Translations under genes and position numbers: made by a program | Notes under the pieces: generated by a model | Databases searched by the model: none | The model's input: the letters and a program-made list of their open reading frames with translations, nothing else | What the model was told of the DNA's origin: nothing | DNA from: Fennellomyces sp. T-0311 | Taxonomy: Eukaryota; Mucoromycota; Mucoromycetes; Mucorales; Lichtheimiaceae | NCBI GenBank assembly: GCA_025266875.1 | Contig: JALLLT010000015.1 | Location: forward strand, 496,001 to 560,000 | Direction: 5' to 3' | Length of the DNA: 64,000 bases | In this document: positions 12,201 through 23,615 of the stretch, piece after piece | Layout: every line of letters starts with the position of its first letter | How positions within the stretch are numbered: the first letter of the stretch is position 1

Positions 12201-14925
12201 GATGGCAAGATGATGTCGAAGAGCAGGAACGAAGGGGTTGCAAAAAAGCGAGAGCTACCTCCAATTAAATTTTTTTTTCGTGTTCGGGGAATTGGTAAGT
12301 TGCTGTGTACTAGTCCGCTGCCCTGGCAACCCCGCTTGGCAACGGATCAGCCCACCGATGGGCGTTCAAACAATTTACCCGTATCTTCCTCCGCGCATCC
12401 GGCCGGTGCTCTATCGAAACTTATATATATTTTAAACATTTATGCACATCTTATGCACGAACTCTGTCGTCGGGATCAAGCAATCACGAGAAAAACACAA
12501 GTTGGTCACTGGACCCTTTCCGTTGTTGACAGAATAACATATCGGAGTGAAGAAGATCATATAAAAAAATCATCAGATAAGTATGGCATGATGGTCCAAA
12601 CTCGGGACATACCGATTCTGGCCACAGATCTCTTTGTTGCACATTCCCCACTAAATCTGTAAAGCTGAGGGTATTCCTTCAGCCGTACTAGCTGTTCATT
12701 TAACTGGTTACAACGATAAATCTTCCTTTGTTCACCTGTCTGTATGTCGATCCGTAATGCCATGATATGGCGTCATCATCTTATGGGAACCAAGCCCATG
12801 ACATGGTTATGTAATTCCGGACATGAATAGCGAATCATACCGCCTTAGCCTCCGCGTCCGTTTGACAGCTTGCTCAGCACCCCACGTTGTTGTCTTAAAG
12901 TTACCCATCACATGATATATGATATCCTACTTGTTCTAAGAAGCAAGCTTACTATAAGTAAGGTTGTCCAGCAAATAAGAATGGTTTATTTTGTAACTAC
13001 GTTGCTAGAATAGAAAGCAGGTCGCTGCTATCCGCTGGGGTTTTAAAAAGTAGTACAGCATAATTTATCTAATTACTTATATGAAAAATTTCCATCGGCA
13101 CCAAGTTCAAGAGCGATTTTAGCGGATCAAATAATGATCAGCTCACTAAACCGATAGATGCACCGCTCATTACGGAATTGGCATTAGGCAGGAGCAGTTA
13201 CACAACAAGGGCTGGATGATGGTTACAGACAATTGGAGAAGGTTGAGAATCACAACAACTGCAAGATGAAAGTTTTTTTTATGCAGAGTAAATAGAACCG
13301 TACAGTTAAAAACAGCTGCCAACTATTAAATGCGAAGTTACTTAAAATCTGGTAGTATTAGCGCTTGGTGGCTAGTAAAAGTACATCTACAGCGAATGGC
13401 TTTCGTTTTTTCATGCAATCTGACAAGTACGGGACACAATGCAGCTTTTGGGTGACCCCATTCCGATATTTGGGCGCAGTCGCCGCCAGCCTTTATGTAA
13501 TTGGCTAACTACGTGTAACGTGAAACTGCCGAGCATTCAATCTGTGGTAGTCTTTCTAAATATGATGTGATTCACCTACAATCTTCATCATTGGGAGTAT
13601 TTCATGTTGGTAAAGGTCTAACATTAGTACTTTCCCAAAGTTTAATGGTCAGTTTCTAAATCAAATAGAAGCAGCGTATATTGTACGTAATCTACAGTTC
13701 ATACCGGTATACATCCAACTTTGCTTCCCCTGGGTACGTGTACTCTGGAGTTTAATTGTTTCAACCAGTGGTCTATCTACGTAATGAAATTAATCTACAA
13801 TGATGTATGAAGTTTATACTAGATACCTTTACCTTTCCTTCAAACAAACCGCTATCGTCCTTCTGATACCATGTCAACAAATGGACAGCGAATTAGCGGT
13901 AAAAAAAGACCTTACTCATCATGGATACGATGGAGCTGATGCTACATACTGGTCGTATTGACCAGGCATGACACAGAACTGAATTCCTTGGTTCATGTGT
14001 ACACCATCGGCTGCATTACCGTAAACACCACTCGTACCCTCAGGTCCATTTTGACTACGAAGCGTCCTTTTGATAAAATGCGTTGAGGTTGTTTGCATGA
14101 AGCGCGCACGTACAACTGGTTCTAGATGTTGCACCCTCGCGATACCCCAAATTCATCCGGCAACGCCACTAAATTTAGCTACTTTCAAACGCTGACAGTA
14201 TCCATAAGCCTAGCATTTTATATCAAGATACTTTCTATCGTCATCTTATCCAACGTTCGCAATAAGGGTGCCATCGTAACCTATACCGTGGATGGACGTT
14301 GATGTCCACTGTGCAAGCGTCTGGAGAAGAGGAAAATGTTGTCAGTACCACGTCAATCTATTAACGGTACGGAGTTGATCTATGATCTGTAAGGCTCCAA
14401 CATCCTGCAGGTGTTTGGAATATATCAAAGGTACAAAGAATGAGATGAGACAAAGATTACCTTTGAAGCTTCCGGTACTTTCATATGTACTTCAATGCAA
14501 CACCACGTTTTAAAAATGTTCGATCATTTCAAAGGTGATATGTGACTGTATTTTGTTCATCAAGGAGAAGCATGTTGCTATAATGTGTACATTTAGCATT
14601 TGACTACTTGTAGGTGCGTGCATCGTCTTTTATAGTGGGCCCCATGAGAGATCGAAAGCGGCTTTCCTACAATAAAAGGTGCGCAAACTGCTGTTCTAGA
14701 CACGCATTAAATACCGCTGTGTGGAATTACATCCATGGAAACAAACACTATGATACCAACATCTATAAACCATCTGTAAGCATATCTTATCTTAGCGTTA
14801 CAGGGTTTCATAAAACGTCATGCAGGTTGACACGACCACGGGACACAATGCGGGCGTTGAGTGACTCTATTCCGACGGAGCCGCGATTTGAGCGTCCCTT
14901 TCACTCTGACTCATTAATAAGCAAT
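12201..14925. other. 2.7 kb gene-poor stretch
   Basis: No gene can be supported. On the minus strand about 13919-14060 is coding-like: NGPEGTSGVYGNAADGVHMN followed by CVMPGQYDQYVASAPSYP and a stop, with no family recognised and no clear upstream exons. A 13-base string cgggacacaatgc near 13431 recurs near 14839 just upstream of the MOSC gene. Confidence 0.4.
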
Positions 14926-16082
14926 ATGCCGACTACTGAGCAACCAAGACTATCAACCATTCGTGCCTACCCAATCAAGTCATGTCATTGCGTGGAGCTA
15001 CCTGAAGCCAAGATAGACGCAATGGGGATCAGCATCGATCGTCGATTCATGTTCATTGAAGAAGAGTCTGGTCGCTTCATTACGCAGCGGTATGCTTCGA
15101 AAAGAGACAAGAGACGACAAGCAAAACTGAACGCGTTTTTAGCAAGTATTCCTCGATGGCTTTGATTCGACCTTTGGTCGACCAAGCGGCTGATACCATA
15201 ACATTGACGGGACAAGGACAGCCTGACCTGGTTTTGCCGTTGCATCCACCCTTGGAGAATAAGCGCACCGCCGTGATCTGGAAGGATACGGTAACTGTGT
15301 TTGATATGGGCGATGAGGCTTCTGCATGGATCAACAAGTTCTTCAAGGATCATCAGCAGCATAACTTGGATAACCCCGTGGGTGATGAAGATGTGAGTGT
15401 GGAGCTGCCGGTGCTGCGGCTAGTCACAATAGCAAACCCATCCACCGGTCAATACACACGGCCCGCGCATCAAAAGCTGCCAGGTGTTCATGCTCCCTTG
15501 TCGGATTCGTCACCCATCTCGTTTGGATTTGAATCTAGCCTGGTCAGCGTAAATGATGGCTTGAAGGAAACTGGTATTAGCAATGGCAAATCCATCCCCA
15601 TTGACCGTTTCAGGCACAACCTTACCATTTCAGGCACTGTTGCTTGGGAGGAAGACGAGTGGCTCGTAGTCAGGTAAGCAAACTCATATACTTGCTCGGC
15701 ATTAAGGATGAAATGAGCGTTTATGACTGTCCTCCTTTCTGTAGGATCGGTGAGGTCACCTTTTATGTCATGCGCCCCACTGCCCGGTGCCCTGGTATGT
15801 AGCTTGGCCTCTATTTGAAAAATCAAACTGAAATGACGACTGTTAGTGCCCGGAATCAATCAGGATACAGGTGTCAAGGATGACTGGGGTCGATCTGGAG
15901 TGCTTGAGTATCTTAGCTTGAAGCGCAACATCCCTGATCATAATGGGAAGAGCAATGGATGTTTCTGCGTCGACGCAGCACCCCTCACTTCTGGAACTAT
16001 TCGCGTGGATGACGCCGTTGAAGTACTCGAACGAATTCCTGCGCAAAACGTCGAGCGCCCAGTTCCTCCCACTCACGTGTAA
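14926..16082 (+). CDS. MOSC domain protein (mARC-like)
   Basis: MOSC proteins bind a molybdenum-sulfur cofactor; mARC-type members reduce N-hydroxylated compounds. Exons are 14926-15089, 15143-15673, 15745-15794 and 15847-16082, giving 326 aa. The N-terminal beta-barrel part begins LSTIRAYPIKSCHCVEL with RRFMFIEEESGRFITQR; the MOSC core has FRHNLTISGTVAWEEDEW, IGEVTFYVMRPTARCPV with the conserved Cys, and GINQDTGVKDDWG. An in-frame upstream ATG at 14848 would add 26 residues; 14926 was chosen because the family pattern starts just after it. The gene is convergent with the F-box gene (116 bases between stops). Substrate is unknown. Confidence 0.85.
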
Positions 16083-16198
16083 TCGATCTGTGGTTTGGAT
16101 ACCACTCAATAAAGCAAACCTGTTTGTTTATAGTACTATTCATTTAACTTTGCATGGCACTTTATGGATACCTAAGAGCTACGATGCACATGGGGATG

Positions 16199-17950
16199 TT
16201 ACAAAGGACGTGGAACATACGTAGTTGTTGATGGTGCAATCTGCAGGGAAATACGACCACGCTTTTTCAGTTCCTTCAGCAAATGGACCAAATATCCTGG
16301 ATGGACATTTTCCTGTTCAGCAAGAGCTGGGATCTCGGTCTCAATGAATGAACGCTCCATTCTGTCGTATACATTAGCCTCCAAAGCGGGCTCTTGGTCC
16401 GAACAACGCGAAACAAAGTCAGATATGCCGGATGGAAGGTCATCGATTTTCATTGCAACGTACTTGTCTTGAGTTCTTTTCTTGACAGTTGTGCGAGCTT
16501 TATTCAGGTACGCATTGAACTGCTCGTCACCTTTGGCTTGACGGAATCCGCTAGAAAAAGTCGTATTCTCCGGTATGTTTCGGGTAGCGTGAGCAGCGCC
16601 TAGGTCGAGAACTTGGACAATCGTGGCGTCATTGAATGATTGCATATCGCTTGGATCACACAGCAGAAGACTTGCGTGGCAAGCGTCGACGCCGATGGGG
16701 ATGAATCTGTCTGCATAACCACGCCACAGCTGGGCCAACCGCTGACGGATTGTACGCCACAATGATTCAGGTGGTCTGGCGGGTGTATCGGCATCGGATC
16801 CAACATCATTCCACATACCGCGGTCAAGTCTGTTGCGAGCATACTGATCGAGCGCACAGTCCTTTCCGTGCCCGCTATCCAGATAGGTTCTGTGAGGCGG
16901 GGAGTAGTAGCCGTGATGGTCGTAGCGATGATAGTAGTCGTAGTAGTCATGATAATCGTCCTCCACGTATCGAAAGGTCTGATAGTCTGTCTCACGGAAA
17001 TACCAGTCCATTTCCCGCATGACGGTTACGATATCGTCAATATCACCAACGCCATCTTGAATGTATGCTGCGCAGAGTCGTGAATCGCTTCGCAGTTGCA
17101 GTCCATACTCGCCCAGACCTCGAACTATCTCTCGCCGACGCTCGGCAGTCGTTTCTCCCATTCGTGCGGCATGAATAATCTGTCTGACTTGCTCTTCCCA
17201 AGTTGATTGCTGGCCACCGTATTTGATAAAGTTGCTGACGCTCAATTTCGTTTCATCAAAGAATCGTCCGGCTTCTGCGAAAGCTTGAGAGATATAGGTT
17301 CGACGTTCGGCACGTTCAGGATGGCTAACTTCATCTCGCTTTTGCCGACGTGATTGATTGCGACTGCGGTATGCTTCCACACCCACATCACCGCCGTATC
17401 GTTGTCGATCAGCCAAAGTTATGCCTGATCGATGCGATTCCGGATGACTTTTAAAGTGTGCGAGTCTGCATTCAAGGCACAGCATGACCCGTTGGCCACC
17501 CAGAGAGACGGGGAGCGGCATTTCGTAGATCCGGATCTTTTTACAACCTTTGAAGCAGACTTCACATACTCGATCGCTTAACTTTAACACCAAATCATAG
17601 TACGTTTTGACTTTTCCACGAGGCTTGAGCGAAAGGCCGGCAGTGTCAGCGATCGTTTTCCATACAGGCAGGTTGGCAATAACGTCATGAAGACGGGGCG
17701 ATATTTGCGCGACTTGCGTCAGTTGCGAAGGATACATGCCTTGCAGAATAATCTCCCATAATTCCAATGAAAGTTCATCCAACTTTGACTGAGCAATGCT
17801 AGTATTGTCCGAATTATCACTCTGTTGACGCAGCCGTCGCTTTTTCGTTCCAGTTTCTATTGTTGCACTTCTAAGGTTTCTAGTAGTACGTGCTAGTGAC
17901 GCATCGGTTGATTGGCTTCCTTGATTGCTCTGGTTGCTGGAACTGGTCAT
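16199..17950 (-). CDS. F-box protein with Cys-rich segment
   Basis: Single exon, 583 aa. The F-box lies at about 55-100 (LDELSLELWEIILQGMYPSQ, then IANLPVWKTIADTAG) and should bind Skp1, making this an SCF ubiquitin-ligase adaptor. A CxxC pair follows (CEVCFKGC, LCLECR, about 135-170), possibly a small zinc site. The middle contains a Tyr/His-rich run (about 325-350, DYYDYYHRYDHH). The C-terminal part ends in YVPRPL with no known substrate-binding repeats. The start ATG is followed by a low-complexity Ser/Gln leader. A decayed paralogue sits at 7427-8161. The substrate cannot be predicted. Confidence 0.85.
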   Translation of the reverse strand: MTSSSNQSNQGSQSTDASLARTTRNLRSATIETGTKKRRLRQQSDNSDNTSIAQSKLDELSLELWEIILQGMYPSQLTQVAQISPRLHDVIANLPVWKTIADTAGLSLKPRGKVKTYYDLVLKLSDRVCEVCFKGCKKIRIYEMPLPVSLGGQRVMLCLECRLAHFKSHPESHRSGITLADRQRYGGDVGVEAYRSRNQSRRQKRDEVSHPERAERRTYISQAFAEAGRFFDETKLSVSNFIKYGGQQSTWEEQVRQIIHAARMGETTAERRREIVRGLGEYGLQLRSDSRLCAAYIQDGVGDIDDIVTVMREMDWYFRETDYQTFRYVEDDYHDYYDYYHRYDHHGYYSPPHRTYLDSGHGKDCALDQYARNRLDRGMWNDVGSDADTPARPPESLWRTIRQRLAQLWRGYADRFIPIGVDACHASLLLCDPSDMQSFNDATIVQVLDLGAAHATRNIPENTTFSSGFRQAKGDEQFNAYLNKARTTVKKRTQDKYVAMKIDDLPSGISDFVSRCSDQEPALEANVYDRMERSFIETEIPALAEQENVHPGYLVHLLKELKKRGRISLQIAPSTTTYVPRPL

Positions 17951-18651
17951 AGCTGTGTGGGTGACGCACCAAATAGTCCGTTATGAAAAAGAAAAGGAAT
18001 TTTGGGAGGGACACACTTTCGTTTTTTATGCAATTAATCAACCTGGATTGCCTAACTAATTTTGACAGCTGTCACAAGATCAGTTTTTGGTTACACACGA
18101 TCGATTATTCACCATCATGGAAGATAATGCTTTACTCTCATACAAGAGAACAATCCATTTACCTCGATCAATCTTATAAACTCCTTTTACGCGATATAGT
18201 CATTGTCCAATATCAACCCAATCCTTGTTAGGATAATAAAATATGGAAGCGACCGATAAAGGCACGCACGATTCCTCTTCTTATTTTTCAAGAAGCGAAC
18301 AGGATCAAAAACATACTTTCTTATTCAGCGAAGCCTCACATTATCCATAGCTGATAAAGACAGATTATGGTGTGATGCATACATTAAACTTTACATATTT
18401 AAAAGTAAGCTTTTCTGCATCGTCCGATATTCACGTATGTGCATTTGTACTTCAGATCGATAATAATTAAATTACATACGTAAATCAACAGCGATATTGA
18501 GAGGAACCCTAAACATGCTAACCATGGCCGCGATAGATGATAGGGCAGTATCACCGGCACAATATTTCACGAAGCTGGATAACGTACAACACCACATATG
18601 CACGTAATCGCGGGTGGTCGGGCCACAGCCAGAAACAATGAACTTTTCATG
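17951..18651. other. Intergenic, F-box promoter and LINE insertion flank
   Basis: No coding sequence recognised. The first part should hold the promoter of the minus-strand F-box gene. Confidence 0.5.
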
Positions 18652-18667
18652 CTATTTACTGGTCTTA
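18652..18667. repeat. Target-site duplication, left copy
   Basis: CTATTTACTGGTCTTA; an identical 16-base string occurs at 19572-19587 on the other side of the LINE insertion. Confidence 0.8.
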
Positions 18668-19571
18668 ATGGCCCGTGCGATGGAACTCTCACACTTATGG
18701 AAAGACCAAACACCACAAGATAAACAATGGAGGCGTTTAACATCAACCAATCCCTTCCATCAACAGTATAAAAAGCTTCCGACCGGACTGACCCCGCCAA
18801 AGAACCCAGTAGCGGAGGCAATTGACAAGAAACGGGACGAAGAGTTTACCTCTCGGTGCAACGAGTACAAGTCTATCCGGTGCCTCCGACCTTACCGACT
18901 TATTGATCCGATCTTATACCTGGCGGCCTCCTCCAAGGGCAGACACCGACTGGTTAAGTGGCGTATGCACTGGCGTCCATCATACCCGCTCAAGGATTGC
19001 GAATGTGGTGCTGTGGCAGCCAATAGGGAGCACTACACTAACTGTCTATTACTTCGGCCATTATATCAAGAACTCCTCGGAATACTTGGCTCAATACCGG
19101 ACCAGCTTGACGAGACACACTCCCCTGACCACATATTGAATAGCTTACCACGTTCAGATACTGGTCTGACCCCTGGTAAATGGAAGAAGGCATGGCCAGC
19201 ACTCCTACATGTCCTTCGTAAAATCGACAAACTGAGTCACCTCGATGAGGAGTACGATGAGGAAGAACCGGCGCCAGAAGAGGCCCTACAAGGCAGCGCA
19301 CCCACAACCACAAGAAATCACCCATAGGGTGGTCGCACTCTTATATCCCCAGCAATTTTATTTGACATCATGCCTACCCAGTTCTTTTCTTCACGTTACT
19401 TTATAATAACCTTGTACTGAACACGCCTGTCTTTTTCCCAATCAGGGTTTTTTCAGACATGGCATCAGCTCCTTTATTTTATATATTTATACATTTGTAC
19501 CGCAAGGAAGCGACCACACCCCTATAGGGGCAGGTCTCATAGTCTTCCCAATAAAGCCAATACTTTTTCAA
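18668..19571 (+). mobile_element. 5'-truncated non-LTR retrotransposon, copy 2
   Basis: An open frame to the TAG-terminated end at 19327 encodes the last part of a LINE polyprotein. It includes RHRLVKWRMHWRPSYPLKDC followed by ECGAVAANREHYTNCLLL, a CxC...H...C zinc-knuckle pattern usual at the C-terminus of reverse transcriptase/RNase H-type LINE proteins. The 3' UTR carries a T-run, cagacatggc, accgcaaggaag and cttcccaataaag, shared with copy 1 at 2465-2857. A perfect 16-base direct repeat flanks the element, as expected for target-primed reverse transcription. Reverse transcriptase and endonuclease domains are absent, so this is a dead-on-arrival truncated copy. Confidence 0.85.
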
Positions 19572-19587
19572 CTATTTACTGGTCTTA
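19572..19587. repeat. Target-site duplication, right copy
   Basis: CTATTTACTGGTCTTA, identical to 18652-18667 and directly abutting the 3' tail of the LINE. Confidence 0.8.
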
Positions 19588-20276
19588 CGTACGTGAGCTA
19601 TACCGTAATTTACAGCACGCGTGATTGTTGTGATGAAGATTCGTATGTAAGTAAAATATACGCACACAGCGACTTGCTCAGAGATTACTGCCATTTGATT
19701 CGAGTCAGGGGACATTGTGACTAACTGCAATAGCTTTTCAGATATCTCTTTATTGGTTTGCATCATCTCATGTATTTCCTTTGTACAAAGGCTCGCCCAA
19801 GGATTAAGTTGGTTCAAAAAGAGTGTCAAGGGTGGTGTATAATATATATCATCTGCTAAAGCGGTCGGGGCACATGCGGTATAATAATCACAGGCCTTTT
19901 CCGACCATAGTTCATACTTTTTTCAGAGCATGGTTGCGATCAAAGCAAATGAGGCACCTAACTATTACGCTTGTTAGTCAATAGTAGAGTAGCAGCCTTA
20001 GAGGCCCCTCTTTCCGTAATTCACCACTTCTACCACCAGAGCATTGCTTCATTTATAGATGCAATGCGATCTGCATCATTGTCGCCAAGTCATAAAATCG
20101 TTTGATTTTCCAATTCTATGTAGAGCTATATAACTGTATAAAATGCACGGAATTGCCCTCCGTGAATGGGGTACCAAGGCTCGGATTTCGGTAGGGTAAA
20201 CAAGCTAGCAAGATGTGTTTCACAACATAATACCCAATCTAATCGCAGCTCTCTCACATTCATTTTTTCCATATAG
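19588..20276. other. Intergenic with possible third LINE-tail relic
   Basis: No gene. Around 19880-19945 the sequence ggccttttccgacc, a T-run and cagagcatgg loosely resembles the 3' UTR of the two LINE copies and may be an older remnant. Confidence 0.3.
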
Positions 20277-20761
20277 CGTTCCTTTTCCTTTGATGAAGTG
20301 GACGCTACGTGCCCCCATGAAGTGTACACCCAAGACCGATTAGGTCTTGAAGAATCTGTCCTTGCACCATCGTCCTACGTCGAATCTACGCGGCAACACC
20401 ACACTAAAAATAAATTTTGGTGAATTTTGGTGAATGGTTTTTTGAAGTGGTTAAACATAAGCTTTTTAACCGCTTGAGTTGCTAAAAGTGGTAATACAAG
20501 TGGTTAAAAAGCTTATGCTTAACCGCTGTAACCACTTTTAACCATCGAAATTTTTTGCAGTGCCAGTACGTAGCACTCACCACGTATACCATTTAGTACT
20601 ATTCGAAGCCCAAAACACCAGGGCTACTAGGTACTTTCTTTAACAAATTCGACGATCAAGCTGTTGATGCAGCAGCTGCAGATGATCTTCTAGCTATCGC
20701 ATCGTATAGGAAGTCCAACTTTGGCTCGATGAGTGTGCAGCCCGTCTGTGAAGGAGCTTAG
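20277..20761 (+). pseudogene. Relic coding sequence interrupted by a MITE
   Basis: An open stretch at 20277-20401 (contains TCPHEVYTQDRLGLEESVLA) stops being coding-like at the MITE. After the element, 20566-20761 continues coding-like sequence (LLGTFFNKFDDQAVDAAAAD). Removing the element plus one CCA joins the two halves in the same frame, leaving a single in-frame TAG at 20594-20596 before the terminal stop at 20759-20761. The protein family is not recognised. A start codon and any upstream exons were not found. Confidence 0.5.
20402..20562. mobile_element. 161-base MITE with CACT termini and CCA target duplication
   Basis: The left end CACTAAAAATAAATTTTGG and the reverse complement of the right end CACTGCAAAAAATTTCGATG are imperfect terminal inverted repeats. 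The flanking CCA (20399-20401 and 20563-20565) is a 3-base target duplication. Inside, GTTAAACATAAGCTTTTTAA (about 20440) pairs with GGTTAAAAAGCTTATGCTTA (about 20502), so most of the element can fold into one hairpin. Termini and 3-base duplication fit the CACTA/EnSpm class; no transposase is encoded, so it is non-autonomous. Confidence 0.7.
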
Positions 20762-23615
20762 CCTGTAATGCTCAGCATGCTATTTAATCAAAATTTGTGG
20801 CCAGGTATGATATTCCGAGACCGTGTGTAAGCTGAAATTTCTGCTGATGTTCTGAAAGCGAGCTAATAGTGATTCTCATAGGAGTTAATCAATATCTTAT
20901 CTTCGTTTTTTTTCGGATGTACTGGGGTAAAAGTCAAATCTACCAAGTTGCAAACCATTTTAAAGTGTTAGCATAAGATATCGCTACAATTCGAAGGATG
21001 GAGATGCTGCATATCCGAAACAGGAAGCTGTCGCAAACAAGTAGCTGTGCAATTGTCATAAATTCAAACAAAGCAGTCCATCACATCGGATACGTACTGA
21101 CAGACGCTTCAACAAAAAGGACAAGGATCAGTTTACGAACCAATTGAGGTTTATAATACAGCACTGCACATTCGTTAATATTATACTCTTGATGTATAAA
21201 TATATAACAGAAGAAGCAATCGGCAACAACAACCTGGAATCTGACGGCATTTATGTCAAAAGCTCACACCTATCTTTGGAATACAGGTAAAAAGTGCTCC
21301 GAATATACGCAAAAAGAACAATCGCAAGGCGATCAATAGATCCGACCGTAAAATCATGAGGGTGTGGGTTAATTATCAGCAATGTGCGTAACGCAACCAT
21401 ACAAAGTATAGCATACGCATAGAATACCCAACTCAAGAACGAGTAGGTCTTTGCTGAGGCGACAAGTTCCAACTCTGGATTGAAATATGTGGCGATGGCA
21501 TATAGAAACCCGGAACTTGATTATGAAGATCGAAAAACTTTGCACATCGATGGCTTAATATAAGTTCCGTTAAATGGAACATAGCAGAACCAAAATAGCG
21601 AAAGTATCGTACCAACGAAACTTTTAGGCTGGATCTGTTGAAGTACGTCCGAGCATGTTGCAAGCTAGAAAATGCGGACTCGTACCTGAAAGGAGCCGTC
21701 TGTGTCGTCTTATATCAATTAAGTTCCGCCATTTGCTGAAGACTGGATCTTTGTAACAGCGTGGAATTAGTGTTCCAATATTAGACCCAAGCAAAAGTAC
21801 AACAAAACGCAAAGTCCAAGAACGCAATTGGCTTCAAAATTGACATGTACGTCCTTATGGACAAGCCAGAGGAGGGAGTACCACGACCGAACTTGCAAAA
21901 GAAGCTCCGGCAGATAATATCACAGACGACGAGAGAAAAGTTGCTTCAAGAAGGGAAAAGGTATCATAAGCAACCTAGCCAAGCTCAAATCACTGACGAT
22001 GTGAAAAAATCTGGCTGGGCATGTCCTCCAAATTTCTGGCTGCCAAGGTGAAGTCTCAACGATTCAATTGCGTGTCATTGCTCTTTATATGGTTATTCCT
22101 CAGAGTAAACTAACTTTATCGGAGCGATAAGCAGACCATTCAGAGTTTATTGATACTCTCAAAGTTTTGATTCTCATGAAAAACTCGATTGTGAAATTGG
22201 TTCACAAGATTCTAATTAGCCAAGAACGTGTAGAGTTGAGTGAGACGTTTGGCCGCGGATAGCCAAAGATGGAAAGTGAATTACAGCAATGGATATGGCC
22301 AACGTAGTACACGCCTCGAAGAAAAAAACCTAGTAACTTGTATTCTGAAGCACTGGCAAACAGCGTCATCTACAGGATCATGAAAGCAAAAAGAAACGAT
22401 GAAGTCGCGAGGCAGCTTGGAATGAAGAATATCGATCCAGGTATGTACGGTTACTATCAGTCACGTAGAACATGATAACTGTTACCCAACAGCGCTTACT
22501 ACATAGCTAAACGATTAGCTTCTCTGATCATGACTTTCGCTTGTGAAATAAATGCTCCGATACCAAACGTGTTACATCACATACTCTGACATACTTGATG
22601 GTCCAGCTCTGAGAGAGACAACGAAGAGTATCATCGTGCGAGACTAATGGTTGAGCCTCGTGATCTACATAGTAGATAAGTAGTAGGACATCTACATTAC
22701 CCCTTTGATTATCAACAGATATCATACTGTACGTGCTCGTTCTAGAGATCGCTAACAGCAATATTTTCGTTGAAATGTTGGGAGTGATCATTTACAGTGA
22801 CTCTTACTTTTTGATATTGCCACTACTACCAAAACGATGCTCGCCCTTGGTACTACGTAATTCAAGTCATGGGATTGTGCCAGAAAAGCGAATCGGTAAC
22901 GTCATTTCCGCTGTAATATAAAATTTGTATATTCGCGCCCATAATAAATGCTTTATTTTAAAAATCTTCGATATTAATATATCCAAAACCCATGAATGCA
23001 TGTGCAATAAAACGCCCTAAAAACGTGCTAACTAATTTGTCAGCAATGCAGCAGTTCCTTCCGAGACCTCTACAACATTCACTCGTTGCAAGAATTGGGT
23101 TAAAAATTCTTTAGGAGGGCTTTATCTCTGGAAAGTAATGCATGTGCAAAGTCTAAAATGCTATATGGGAAACCGTCCTACTCCGATAGTTCCAGAGAAC
23201 ACCCAGCTTTGTGTAGCTGTGACACACGGTAACCATAGCGATCAGCGGAACAACCGTCGGTCCCCGCCTGTGTCTGTCAAGCAATTGCTGAGTTTACCTA
23301 TATCTTTTTACATCAAACTTGAGTTACAAAAGTTGTTAGCTAAATGTAACTCATGGAGCGAGCAGATTAACCGAGATAAAAAGAAGAAATGTATTATAAA
23401 CACCGTTGTCGTTTTTTATTGTAGCATTCATCATCAATCTTAAAGCCGCCCTGGCTTATTTTTTGTATTGGAACCAAGGCTCGAGCGCAGTTTTGGTTGC
23501 CGCGCGGGTGCACTGGAGCAGAGACAGTCACCCGGAACCATCAGATAATGAATCAGGCATCAGATAACGCGCCGTCTCCATGTTCCAGCTGACCGGCTTC
23601 TTCTTTCCCTCTCTT
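20762..23615. other. Gene-poor region before MMS19
   Basis: AT-rich sequence with short ORFs. Apart from the decayed membrane-protein frame at 21251-21660 nothing is recognisable. A 68-codon ATG-initiated frame at 21845-22051 has no family features. Confidence 0.4.
21251..21660 (-). pseudogene. Possible decayed multi-pass membrane protein
   Basis: Reading the minus strand in one frame gives FVGTILSLFWFCYVPFNGTY, an in-frame TAA near 21525, then GFLYAIATYFNPELELVASA and SFLSWVFYAYAILCMVALRT, ending at the stop at 21251. The hydrophobic segments are regularly spaced like transmembrane helices and continue in frame across the stop. No start or family was recognised. It could be a relic gene, or chance hydrophobicity in AT-rich DNA. 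Confidence 0.3.
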
